DNA of 64,000 bases from assembly GCA_041396685.1 (NCBI GenBank), contig JAWKYD010000004.1, forward strand, positions 186,001-250,000. Reading direction: 5' to 3'. The stretch is from JAUIAI01 sp041396685 (GTDB taxonomy: Bacteria; Pseudomonadota; Gammaproteobacteria; Burkholderiales; Burkholderiaceae_E). The position numbers and the translations under genes were made by a program. Below are positions 18,538 through 26,733 of this stretch, in pieces. Within the stretch, counting starts at the first letter, position 1, and every line of letters starts with the position of its first letter. Below the pieces are notes generated by a model that made no database searches, had not been told where the DNA came from, and saw only the letters and a program-made list of their open reading frames with translations.

Positions 18538-18586
18538 CGGACGCGCGGCCACCGCCGCACGCAACGACGCCTCACACGAAGCCTAG

Positions 18587-19882
18587 TCAGCGCGCAAAGC
18601 GCGTCAGCCGGAACGGTTCGATCGCAACGGCCGGCTCGCGGCCCGCCACGATCTGCGCGGTGACCAGACCGGCGCCGGGACCGAGCCCGAAGCCATGACC
18701 GCTGAAGCCGGTGGCCAGGGTCAGCCCGGGCAGCGCGGCGACCCGCCCGATCACCGGCGTCTCGTCGGGCATCACATCGATCATGCCGGCCCAGCGCTCG
18801 GCCACCTCGCTCCCGCCGAGCGCCGGCACCGCCAGGCGCGCGCTGGCCAGAATCTTGTCGAGCAGGCGCTGGTCGGGTACCGGATCCATGACCCGGACCT
18901 CCTCGAACGGGCTGCGCTCGTCGGCGCTCCAGCGCCGATGTCCGAGCGGCCCGAAGAAGCCGCGGCCCAGGCGCAGACTGACCGTGCGCGCCGGATCGCG
19001 CCATACCGGCCAGAACCGGCGCAGATGCGTGAACGCGGCCGGGATCAGCTCGAAGCGGCCGGTACTGGCCCGCGCCAGCGTGGCGCCGCCGTCCATGCGC
19101 CCGCGAATCGCCACCACCGGTGAATTGACCGCGCTCTGGAACGGTAGATCGACCGGGGTCGTGCGCTGGGCCGACGAAACGAAGCCCAGCTGCGGCAGCG
19201 CCTGGCCATGATTCTCGAGAAAGGTGCGCGACCAGACGCCGGCCGCCAGCACCACCTCGTCGCAATCGACGACACCGTGCTCGGTGGCCACGCCCGTCAC
19301 CCGGCCGTCGCGCAATACCAGGCGCCGCACCGCCGTCTGCTCGCAGACGCTCACGCCCAGGCGCGAGGCCAGGCGGGCCATGGCCGGCACCGCGAATGCC
19401 GGCTCGGCACAGGCATCGGAAGGCGTATGCAGGCCACCGGCGACCGGCAGCCCCAGGGGACCCAGCATCACGCCGAGCTCGCCCGGCGACAAACGACGGG
19501 TATCGAGGCCGAACTCGCGCGCGGTCTCCATGAATGTCGCATGGGCGGCCAAGCTACGCTGATCGGTTGCCAGATAGGTGCAGCCGATCGTGCGAAAGCC
19601 GATGTCGGCATCCAGCTCGGGCACGATCTGCGCCCACTGCCGCCGGCTCTCGAGCATCAGCGGCACCTCGGCCCGCGATCGCCCCTGGATGCGCACCCAG
19701 CCCCAGTTGCGTGACGACTGCTCGCCGGCGATGCGCCCCTTCTCGAGCAGCACGACCGAGATGCCCCAGCGCGCGAGCGACAGCGCCGTGCACACGCCGA
19801 TGATGCCGCCGCCGATGACGACCACCGATGCCCGGGCCGGCAGCACGGCCTTGGCAGGGGCGCCCGACGTCGCCGTGCCCAT
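18587..19882 (-). CDS. FAD-dependent oxidoreductase, DAO family
   Basis: A 431-residue flavoprotein of the glycine/D-amino acid oxidase (DAO) family. The FAD dinucleotide motif is VVVIGGGIIGVCTALSLARWG at about residues 20-40, with a following ExxG/S segment LLEKGRIAGEQSSRNWGW, which is common in sarcosine-oxidase-like members. A second FAD segment near the end reads GLTLATGFSGHGFGLGPGAG. It is the last gene of a tight operon with a GST-like protein, an alpha/beta hydrolase and a Tat-exported protein. The substrate is probably a secondary amine or amino acid (inference); the betaine-type importer lies just upstream. Confidence 0.85.
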   Translation of the reverse strand: MGTATSGAPAKAVLPARASVVVIGGGIIGVCTALSLARWGISVVLLEKGRIAGEQSSRNWGWVRIQGRSRAEVPLMLESRRQWAQIVPELDADIGFRTIGCTYLATDQRSLAAHATFMETAREFGLDTRRLSPGELGVMLGPLGLPVAGGLHTPSDACAEPAFAVPAMARLASRLGVSVCEQTAVRRLVLRDGRVTGVATEHGVVDCDEVVLAAGVWSRTFLENHGQALPQLGFVSSAQRTTPVDLPFQSAVNSPVVAIRGRMDGGATLARASTGRFELIPAAFTHLRRFWPVWRDPARTVSLRLGRGFFGPLGHRRWSADERSPFEEVRVMDPVPDQRLLDKILASARLAVPALGGSEVAERWAGMIDVMPDETPVIGRVAALPGLTLATGFSGHGFGLGPGAGLVTAQIVAGREPAVAIEPFRLTRFAR

Positions 19883-19883
19883 T

Positions 19884-20624
19884 TCAGAGGAACTCGCGCA
19901 GCAACGGATTGCACTGGAACAGCGGCGCGACCAGACGCCTCTGGTCGTCGATCACGACGATGTCGTGAGGATGATGCAGCCCATCGTGCACCCGCAGCTT
20001 CCCGCTGGCGGGAAGCCGCCAGCGCCGCCCGGCGATGCCGGTGACCTCGCGCGCCAGCGCCGGCGAGATCAGGATCGTCAGCCCGTCGTATTCCGCTTCA
20101 CGGGTGAGCTTCTCGTTCAAGTAGGGAAACCGCGGGCTGACCAGTTGGAAACCGCAGCCGAACGCGGGAACCAGGAAGTGCTCGGTGCGCAACGCCGGCT
20201 CACGATAGTGGTCCCAGAATTCCGTGGGCACGACGAAATAGAGCGCGTTGCTCCAGTACGGCTGCTCGCGCACATTGGACACGGTCTCGACATAGAAACT
20301 GCGCGAATGCAGGTAAACGCCCTTGAAGGCCGGATTCCGTGGCCCGGCGAACACCGCCCGATGACCGGCGGACTTCCACGCCTGCTCGACCACCTCCAGG
20401 AACGGATCGTTCATGTAAACCGGGAACATGACGTGATCGATGATCAACTCGTCAAGGGTCTCGGCGGCGCCCGGCGCCGCCGTCGAGCCCAGGGCGGTGG
20501 TCGCGGTCACACGCAGAAAGGCCCGGCGCCCGACGATGGCAGCGTCAGGTTGCACCGCCCGGCCCTGCGCCACACCGCTTGGGTTCGACCGCGCGCGATC
20601 TGCGCCATCATCGGGAGCGCTCAT
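19884..20624 (-). CDS. unknown protein with Tat-like signal
   Basis: A 246-residue protein that I do not recognise. Residues of about 33-55 form a twin-arginine signal (RRAFLRVTATTALGSTAAPGAAE), so export in folded form is likely. The mature part starts LDELIIDHVMFPVYMNDPFLEVVEQAW and includes FKGVYLHSRSFYVETVSNVREQPYW; the pattern of short strands and a DHV...E arrangement recalls a vicinal-oxygen-chelate (glyoxalase-like) domain, but weakly. The start overlaps the hydrolase stop by 4 bases, and its stop lies one base from the DAO start. Confidence 0.6.
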   Translation of the reverse strand: MSAPDDGADRARSNPSGVAQGRAVQPDAAIVGRRAFLRVTATTALGSTAAPGAAETLDELIIDHVMFPVYMNDPFLEVVEQAWKSAGHRAVFAGPRNPAFKGVYLHSRSFYVETVSNVREQPYWSNALYFVVPTEFWDHYREPALRTEHFLVPAFGCGFQLVSPRFPYLNEKLTREAEYDGLTILISPALAREVTGIAGRRWRLPASGKLRVHDGLHHPHDIVVIDDQRRLVAPLFQCNPLLREFL

Positions 20625-21331
20625 TCGGCGGCGATCCGATCGAGCATGTCGGCGAGCGTTTCGGGCACCGTGATGTGCGGATTGTGCGAGGCCTGGATCT
20701 CGTCGTAGCCCCAGCCCGGCTCGCTGCGCGCACGCTCGGCGAACTGGCCGAAAACGTCACCCAGCATCGGCGACAGACAATAGATGTAGTGGCGCGGCAG
20801 GCGGGTTTCACCGTTGCGCAGATGCAGTCGCTGGCGCACGGTCTCGATCGGTTGCGGATGACGCCGCGGCATGATCCAGGCGACATCCTCGGCGGGCGTG
20901 TCTGCCGGCAACGGCGTGCACGGCACCCGCCAGCCCTCGCCCTGCTCGGCGGCGCCACGCAACATGTTCTCGCGCGCCGCTGGCGACAAACGATCGAACA
21001 ACGATTCGCCGTCACGCGGCACGAACGCATCCAGATAGATCACTTTGCGCAGACGCTCGGGCATGTGATCGGCAACCCCGGTCGCGACCATGCCCCCGTA
21101 GCTGTGGCCGATCAGCACGACATCGTGGAGATCTTCGTGGAACAGCACGTTGCAGACATCGCGGATGTGCATCTCGAGGTCGACGGACGGGCTGGTCTGA
21201 TGAAAGCGCTCGCCCAGACCGGTGAGACTGGGCGTGAACAGCGAGTGGCCGCGCTCGCGCATCAGCGGATGCATGCGCTTCCAGGCGAAGCCCGACGACC
21301 AGGCTCCATGGGCGACGACATAGGTGGTCAC
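20621..21331 (-). CDS. alpha/beta hydrolase, SABP2/hydroxynitrile-lyase-like
   Basis: A 236-residue compact alpha/beta hydrolase. The N-terminus (YVVAHGAWSSGFAWKRMHPLM) and the elbow GHSYGGMVATGVADHMPERL with Ser at about residue 76 match the small esterase group that includes plant methyl-ester esterases (SABP2) and hydroxynitrile lyases, as well as many bacterial esterases. The catalytic His is probably in ASHNPHITVPE near the end. It overlaps the GST-like gene and the Tat-protein gene by 4 bases each, so it is translationally coupled to both. Substrate unknown; a carboxyl methyl ester is one possibility given the SABATH-type methyltransferase at 30611. Confidence 0.8.
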   Translation of the reverse strand: MTTYVVAHGAWSSGFAWKRMHPLMRERGHSLFTPSLTGLGERFHQTSPSVDLEMHIRDVCNVLFHEDLHDVVLIGHSYGGMVATGVADHMPERLRKVIYLDAFVPRDGESLFDRLSPAARENMLRGAAEQGEGWRVPCTPLPADTPAEDVAWIMPRRHPQPIETVRQRLHLRNGETRLPRHYIYCLSPMLGDVFGQFAERARSEPGWGYDEIQASHNPHITVPETLADMLDRIAAE

Positions 21332-22380
21332 GATCGAATCTCCTCGCTGAACAATGCTTCACATCCGGTGCCGTCGAGAATGCCGTCGACACATTCCCGT
21401 TCCGCCGGCCCGAGGGCAGCGTGCGCCTCGCGCAACCAGCGCAGACACTTGCCCTGATAAGGAAACGCCCTCTGCCGCCAGAGCGCACCGTCCACCGTGG
21501 CCTCGACCGTGTCGCGCCCGGCGTCCAGGGCTCGGGCATTGGCGAGCATGACCGGCACGTAGGTGCGACCGATCTCGGAGAGAATCGGTCGCCAGGTGGG
21601 CGGCGGCGCCTCTGTGCTCGCCCAGTCGTGCGCCTCGGGCTCGATGCCGCTCAGGTCTTCGACCAGACTCACCCAGGCAAAGACGCGCGGCGCTCGCTCG
21701 AGCGTGATCGCCATCGGCGTCGGGTCGAACTGGGCGAGCTGCGTAAGCTGGCCGAAGAACGCGAAATCGGACGCCCCGGGGCGCGCACCCGTCAGATAGG
21801 GCATCGCGCGCAGGTGGGCATCGAAGGCGGCGAGAAAGCGCGGATAACCGGCCTCGATCACCGCTGCCGTGGTTTCGTTGGAACCGACCACCCCGAGCCG
21901 GCCGATCTGGCGCTCGGCGAACTGCAGGCTGGCCTGCGCAATGACCTCGTCGGGCCGCGAAAGCCCACGCCAATGTGGCAGCACGCGGGCCGCGCGGTCG
22001 ATGTCGGCCTCGAACGCCCATCGGAAGTGGAACATGAATTTGGTCAGCCACTCGTCGGCATAGTCCTCGAACAAGGCATCGAGGAAGGCGAGCGCCGGAT
22101 CCGGTGGCACCACGGCACGACCGGCGAAGTCACGCTCGAAGCGTCGGATCAGGGGGCTCGAATCCGTGACCGGTTCGAGTCCGCCGGCCGGACCGGGAAA
22201 CCAGAACGTCGGCAACAACGGAACCTTGGCCCACGACAGTCCCCGCCGGGCCACCTCGGAGGGCGTCAGGAAGCGATACGAGAGGCGGCGGTAGCGCAAC
22301 ACGGCGAGCATCTTGCGCGTGTACGGCGAGCCAGGGGCCCCGCCGATCAGCAGGGGTTCGTTGTCGACGGAATCGGGCAT
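21328..22380 (-). CDS. glutathione S-transferase-like protein
   Basis: A 350-residue protein. The N-terminal 90 residues form a thioredoxin-like GST domain (LLIGGAPGSPYTRKMLAVLRYRRLSYRFL, with SPYTRK at the usual active-site turn and PVTDSSPLIRRFER as the cis-Pro/SS glutathione-binding segment). Residues of about 100-260 are helical, with the GST C-terminal hallmark LTGARPGASDFAFFGQL. The last 80 residues extend beyond a standard GST. It is the first gene of the four-gene operon ending in the DAO flavoprotein. Role and substrate are unknown. Confidence 0.78.
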   Translation of the reverse strand: MPDSVDNEPLLIGGAPGSPYTRKMLAVLRYRRLSYRFLTPSEVARRGLSWAKVPLLPTFWFPGPAGGLEPVTDSSPLIRRFERDFAGRAVVPPDPALAFLDALFEDYADEWLTKFMFHFRWAFEADIDRAARVLPHWRGLSRPDEVIAQASLQFAERQIGRLGVVGSNETTAAVIEAGYPRFLAAFDAHLRAMPYLTGARPGASDFAFFGQLTQLAQFDPTPMAITLERAPRVFAWVSLVEDLSGIEPEAHDWASTEAPPPTWRPILSEIGRTYVPVMLANARALDAGRDTVEATVDGALWRQRAFPYQGKCLRWLREAHAALGPAERECVDGILDGTGCEALFSEEIRS

Positions 22381-22589
22381 CGCGCAGTCTCCGGGCGATT
22401 CGTCGGAGCACCGATGCGCTCCGGATCGAAGGCGAGATTAGCGCGAATTGCGCGCGAGCGCACCGACACCTCAGGGACCCGGCCGCCGTGCCGCTCGGGC
22501 GCTGCAGTTCCTCGCGTCTGCCACCCCCGGCGCCTGCAACCGTCGGGGCCGGCCCATTCCCAGGCCCCGCAGATCGAGGCTCGCCGCCT

Positions 22590-23765
22590 TCAGTCGGTGC
22601 CGGCCAGGGCCCGGATCGCAGCCATCCGCCCGACCACGCCGACCGCCTTGTCGTTGCGTCCGATGACCAGCACCGGCATGTCGCTCTGGGCGAGGTCGAT
22701 CAGTGATTCCTCGATGACCGCATTGGCCTTGACCCGCGAGACATCGGGCAGATTGGCCGGTTCGCGCCACCATGAGGCATCGCGGTCCTGGTTGGCGTCG
22801 ACGAATGCACGCGACACCACCGCCTCGACCCGGTCACCGCCCATGACCAGCACGACGCCGACGCCGTCCATGGCATTGCGAATGCTTTCGACCCCGGCCT
22901 CGGCCAGCGGCAGCCGGGGCGCGGGCGACGCGATCGAGCCCATCGTGACGACGCGCGCGCGATTGACGTCCTGCACGAAGCGGGCCACGTAGTCGTCCGC
23001 CGGATCGAGCAGGATGTTCGGGCCGGTGTCCACCTGACGCAGCTCACCGTCCTTCAGGATCGCGATGTTGTCGCCCAGACTCAGCGCCTCGTCGAGATCG
23101 TGCGTGATGAACACGATCGTCTTGCCGAGCTTCTTCTGCAGTTCTTTGAGCTGATCCTGCATATCGTGGCGAATCAGCGGATCGAGCGCACTGAAGGCCT
23201 CGTCCATCAGCAGGATCTCGGCGTCGGTGGCCAGCGCCCGAGCGAGGCCGACCCGCTGCTGCATGCCTCCCGAGAGCTGACGCGGGAAGTGACTCTCGAA
23301 GCCCGACAGCCCGACCAACTCGATCTGCTGGGCGGCCTTCTCGTTGGCCTGCCTGCGGCCCATGCCGGCCGTGACGAGACCATAGGCAACGTTGTCGAGC
23401 ACCGTACGGTGGGGCAACAGGCCGAAGCGCTGGAACACCATCGAGATCTTGCGCCGACGCAGGTCGCGCAGCGCGCTCTCGGAAAGCTGCAGAACGTCCT
23501 CGCCGTCAACCAGGATTCGCCCGGCCGTGGGCTCGATCAGGCGGTTGATGTGGCGGATGAGCGTGGACTTGCCCGACCCGGAGAGACCCATGACCACGAA
23601 GGTCTCGCCCTCTTCGATATTGAGGCTGACATCGCGAATACCAACCACGTGATTGTGCTGCTCGAGAATCTCCTGCTTGCCCAAGCCTTGCTCGATCAGC
23701 GGCAGAACCGACTTCGGGTCGACCCCGAAGACCTTCGACACGTGCTCGATGACGATCTTGCTCAC
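22590..23765 (-). CDS. proV: glycine betaine/proline-type ABC ATP-binding protein (ProV-like)
   Basis: A 391-residue ATPase of the QAT (betaine) family. It has the long ProV N-terminus (KVFGVDPKSVLPLIEQGLGKQEIL), Walker A GLSGSGKST, signature LSGGMQQRVGLARAL, Walker B ILLMDEAFSALDPL and the VFITHDLDEAL switch. The C-terminal 110 residues correspond to the CBS-type regulatory region that in OpuA senses ionic strength. Permease and binding-protein genes follow upstream in the normal ProVWX arrangement. The ligand is probably glycine betaine, choline, carnitine or a related quaternary amine. A catabolic role is suggested by the dipeptidase-like gene and LysR regulator next door. Confidence 0.88.
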   Translation of the reverse strand: MSKIVIEHVSKVFGVDPKSVLPLIEQGLGKQEILEQHNHVVGIRDVSLNIEEGETFVVMGLSGSGKSTLIRHINRLIEPTAGRILVDGEDVLQLSESALRDLRRRKISMVFQRFGLLPHRTVLDNVAYGLVTAGMGRRQANEKAAQQIELVGLSGFESHFPRQLSGGMQQRVGLARALATDAEILLMDEAFSALDPLIRHDMQDQLKELQKKLGKTIVFITHDLDEALSLGDNIAILKDGELRQVDTGPNILLDPADDYVARFVQDVNRARVVTMGSIASPAPRLPLAEAGVESIRNAMDGVGVVLVMGGDRVEAVVSRAFVDANQDRDASWWREPANLPDVSRVKANAVIEESLIDLAQSDMPVLVIGRNDKAVGVVGRMAAIRALAGTD

Positions 23766-23774
23766 GGACGCCCC

Positions 23775-24647
23775 TCAGCTCTTGATGCTCAGATGCTGCT
23801 GCATGCGCTTGCCATAGGACTGCGCGATGCGGTCGAAGATGATGGCCAGGAATACGATGCCAAGGCCGGCCAGCAGACCGCGGCTCACCTCCAGACGCTG
23901 AATGCCCTGCAATACCTGGTAGCCCAGTCCGCCGGCGCCGATCATCGAGGCGATCACCACCATCGACAGCGCCATCATCGTGGTCTGATTGATGCCCGCC
24001 ATGATGGTGGGCATGGCCAGCGGCAGTTGCACGGTGAACAGGCGCTGGCGCGGGGTGGCGCCGAACGCTGTCACCGCCTCGATCACCGCCGCATCCACCT
24101 GGCGGATGCCGAGGTTGGTCAGGCGGATCATTGGTGGCACCGCGAACACGATCGTGGCCAACAGCGCCGGAATCTTGCCCGGCCCGAACAGCATCACGAA
24201 CGGGATCAGATACACGAAGATCGGCAGGGTCTGCATGATGTCGAGCACCGGCAACGCGATGCCCTGCAACTTGTCGGATCGCGACATGGCGATGCCCAGC
24301 GGCAAGCCGATGATCACCGCGAGCAGCGTGGCCGTGACCATCAGCGCGATCGTCGCCATCGCCGGCTCCCACAAGCCGAAGAAACCGGTGGCGAACATCA
24401 TCAGCACGACCGCCAGGGCGATCTTCCATTGCCGCGAGGCCAGCCACGCGAGCGCGCCGAATGCGATGATCACCAGCCACCACGGAATCGCGAGCAGACC
24501 GTTCTCGATGCCGTTGAGCAGACGCAGCACCGGCAGAAACGCCAGTTCGAGCGCCTCGCCGAAGTTGATCACCAGCCACTCGAAGCCGGCATCGATCGTC
24601 TTGCGCAATCCGCGCACGTCGATCAGTTCGGGAAAGCTGCTAGCCAT
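23775..24647 (-). CDS. proW: glycine betaine/proline-type ABC permease (ProW-like)
   Basis: A 290-residue integral membrane protein. After a short N-terminal helix come several transmembrane segments (PWWLVIIAFGALAWLA, IALAVVLMMFATGFFGLW, MATIALMVTATLLAVIIGLPLGIAMS). The permease EAA-type loop reads EAVTAFGATPRQRLFTVQLPLAMPTIMAGINQ. GGAGGACC upstream of the chosen ATG fixes the start; an open frame continues upstream but without family sequence. It ends 9 bases before the ATPase gene. Confidence 0.87.
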   Translation of the reverse strand: MASSFPELIDVRGLRKTIDAGFEWLVINFGEALELAFLPVLRLLNGIENGLLAIPWWLVIIAFGALAWLASRQWKIALAVVLMMFATGFFGLWEPAMATIALMVTATLLAVIIGLPLGIAMSRSDKLQGIALPVLDIMQTLPIFVYLIPFVMLFGPGKIPALLATIVFAVPPMIRLTNLGIRQVDAAVIEAVTAFGATPRQRLFTVQLPLAMPTIMAGINQTTMMALSMVVIASMIGAGGLGYQVLQGIQRLEVSRGLLAGLGIVFLAIIFDRIAQSYGKRMQQHLSIKS

Positions 24648-24893
24648 GGTCGGTCCTCCGGTTCGCAGTCGACGGACGACGAATGCGGTCGAGACACCTC
24701 GACCGCATCGTCTGCCGGTGTTCGCGATCCGAGGCATCTGCCCGTGCTCGCGTTTCGAGGCCATGGCGCGAACCCGCCCCGAATGAAAACGGGAGGAAGC
24801 GCCGACCGACCGGTCGGCGTCGTTTCCCTTTGCTTGCGGCCGCTCTTGCCGCGGCGCAATCGGCAAGGCCCGGCGGCGAGCGCCGGCCCACCG

Positions 24894-25910
24894 TCACAGC
24901 GAGGCCTTCACCTTCTTGGCCACATCGGCCGGCACCCACTTCGTCCAGACGTCTTCGTGGTTCTTCAGGAAGTAGGTCGCCGCCTCCTCCGGCGAGGCCG
25001 ACTGATCGTCCGCCCAGGCCAGCACCGAGTTGACCACCTTGTTCGGCACGCTCATCTTGGACAGGTACTCGATCGGTTCAGGCGCCTTGTCCTTCAACGA
25101 CGTGACCACGGCCACCGCCACTTCGCCGGGCTTCCATTCGCTGACCTGCGGGTTCTCGCAATCCTTGTCGGTCAGGCACTGGAACTTCTCGGCGTCGTAC
25201 TTGGGCATGTCGAGCCGCACGAGGTTGTACTTGCCGATGACGGCGGTCGGGCCCCAGTAGTACGCGACCAGCGGTTGCTTGCGCGTGACCTTGCGGGCGA
25301 TCGAGGCCTTCAGGTTCGCGCCCGAACCCGGCGAGAACAACTCCCAGCCGTGGTCGTCGAGATTCAGCGCTTTGTAGAGGTTGTTGGTGATGATCTCGCA
25401 GCCCCATCCCGGCGGGCAGCCATAGAGGCGGCCCTTGCCGTCGGATGCAGCCTCGGTGAACAACTCGGGATGGTCCTTGAGGTCGCTCACCGACTTGACC
25501 TCGGGATGCTCCTTGGCGAAGTAATCAGGCACCCACCAGCCTTCCTTGCCCCCCTCGGTGAAGATGTCGCTCGCCTTGAACACGTTGCCCTTCTTTTCCA
25601 TCTTCTTCCAGATGGCTTCGGCGGTCGACAACCACAGCTCGGGGGCGATCATCGGCTCGTTCTTGGCCAGCATGCTGGTGGCCGTGGGCACGGTGTCGCC
25701 CGGCACGAGTTCGACATTGCAGCCATAGCCTTCGTCGAGGATCCGCTTGGTCGTGTGCGCCAGAACGGCGGCGCTGAGCCAGGTCATCTCGGCGATTGTG
25801 ATCTTGTCCTTGGTGCCGCACTCGGCAGCACTGGCCGCGGCCGGCGCGAACGCCACGGCGCCTGCGAGGGTGGCTGCCGCCAGCCACTTTGAATGGATCG
25901 GTTGCTTCAT
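24894..25910 (-). CDS. proX: glycine betaine/choline-type ABC substrate-binding protein (ProX-like)
   Basis: A 338-residue exported binding protein. The signal peptide is KWLAAATLAGAVAFAPAAASAAEC; the mature chain begins KDKITIAEMTWLSAAVLAHTTKRILDEGYGC and contains the ProX-type segments GDTVPTATSMLAKNEPMIAPELW and KQPLVAYYWGPTAVIGKY, with aromatic residues suited to a quaternary-ammonium cage. Two cysteines in CLTDKDCEN may form a disulfide. The start is set by GGAGGACC, the same site as before the permease gene. A 246-base gap separates it from the permease gene, longer than usual in these operons. Confidence 0.87.
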   Translation of the reverse strand: MKQPIHSKWLAAATLAGAVAFAPAAASAAECGTKDKITIAEMTWLSAAVLAHTTKRILDEGYGCNVELVPGDTVPTATSMLAKNEPMIAPELWLSTAEAIWKKMEKKGNVFKASDIFTEGGKEGWWVPDYFAKEHPEVKSVSDLKDHPELFTEAASDGKGRLYGCPPGWGCEIITNNLYKALNLDDHGWELFSPGSGANLKASIARKVTRKQPLVAYYWGPTAVIGKYNLVRLDMPKYDAEKFQCLTDKDCENPQVSEWKPGEVAVAVVTSLKDKAPEPIEYLSKMSVPNKVVNSVLAWADDQSASPEEAATYFLKNHEDVWTKWVPADVAKKVKASL

Positions 25911-25985
25911 AGGTCCTCCGGATGAATGGCCCGCCACTGCGATGAGCCACGTGTCGAGGGTCTATGCTAAACGATGAATTTAATC

Positions 25986-26027
25986 GAATTTAGAAATGCA
26001 GAATCTGATTTCAGTTTTTCTGAATTC
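25986..26027. terminator. AT-rich inverted repeat downstream of DUF3726-like gene
   Basis: GAATTTAGAAA pairs with TTTCTGAATTC at 10 of 11 positions across a 20-base loop. It lies right at the stop of the DUF3726-like gene and upstream of the ProX gene, in the most AT-rich patch of this region. It may end upstream transcription, or act as an operator or attenuator for the importer. Confidence 0.4.
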
Positions 26028-26715
26028 ATAGATTGTCGTCGAGATCGGCACCGGCCCCCCGGGCTCGGGAATACTCGGATGTCGGAACCGTGGTTTCCGT
26101 CGCCCAGCGAAGCAGATCGCCAAGCGCAGCGTCTCCCAGGCTGACGCGATCGGCCCGGGCGCATCGCCACGCCTCGCCGCGACTCGCACGCACGCTCACG
26201 GCCCCCCTCGAGCGCCCCGCCGCACCACGCAGGCAGCCTTCGGGATCGAGCACCTGACCCGTTGCCGCGCCCGTTTCGGCCGCCCCGAGCCCGTGCTCAG
26301 CGGTCTCGGTGCCGGCACCCTCGCTCTCTGCCGAGACCACGAACTCGAGCCGTACCGGCGCTGCCAGCGGGCGGCTACCCACGTAAGCGGCCAGCCAGGC
26401 GAGCGGGGTTCCGATCGGCAGCCTGACGGCACCGCCATGCGGTTCGGCCAGCGCAAGGTCGATCGCCGTCGGCGCCAGGCGCACGATCGGCCCCGGCGCG
26501 AGCGTCCACTGTCCGTCGCCGGTGCGGGTCGGCGCCTTGGCAACGCCCTGCTCGAGCAGAGCCGCGACCACCGCATCACCGATGGTGTCCGGTTGTGCCG
26601 CGGCAAGCGCCGCCGCCGCGTCGGCGAACTCGATCGCCAGACCGTGCTCGAGACCGGCGCCGAGCGCCGCCTTTCGGACCAGAGCGGTGAATTCCCCTGC
26701 GGACATATCCAGCAT
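26026..26715 (-). CDS. DUF3726-like protein
   Basis: A 229-residue soluble protein beginning MSAGEFTALVRKAALGAGLEHGLAIEFADAA after a short lead, a pattern I associate with the DUF3726 family. No catalytic motif is visible. It follows the 573-residue unknown gene by 18 bases and precedes the ProXWV genes on the same strand, so the set probably forms one transcription unit. The family assignment is from memory of the N-terminal pattern and the gene context; the function is unknown. Confidence 0.55.
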   Translation of the reverse strand: MLDMSAGEFTALVRKAALGAGLEHGLAIEFADAAAALAAAQPDTIGDAVVAALLEQGVAKAPTRTGDGQWTLAPGPIVRLAPTAIDLALAEPHGGAVRLPIGTPLAWLAAYVGSRPLAAPVRLEFVVSAESEGAGTETAEHGLGAAETGAATGQVLDPEGCLRGAAGRSRGAVSVRASRGEAWRCARADRVSLGDAALGDLLRWATETTVPTSEYSRARGAGADLDDNL

Positions 26716-26733
26716 TTGTAAATCCAGAACGAG

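Noticed and set aside
23100..25892. A 930-codon open frame on the + strand opposite the ProVWX genes
   Set aside because: It is Arg/His/Gln/Leu-rich, matches no family and lies antisense to three clear ABC transporter genes; long antisense frames are common in high-GC DNA.
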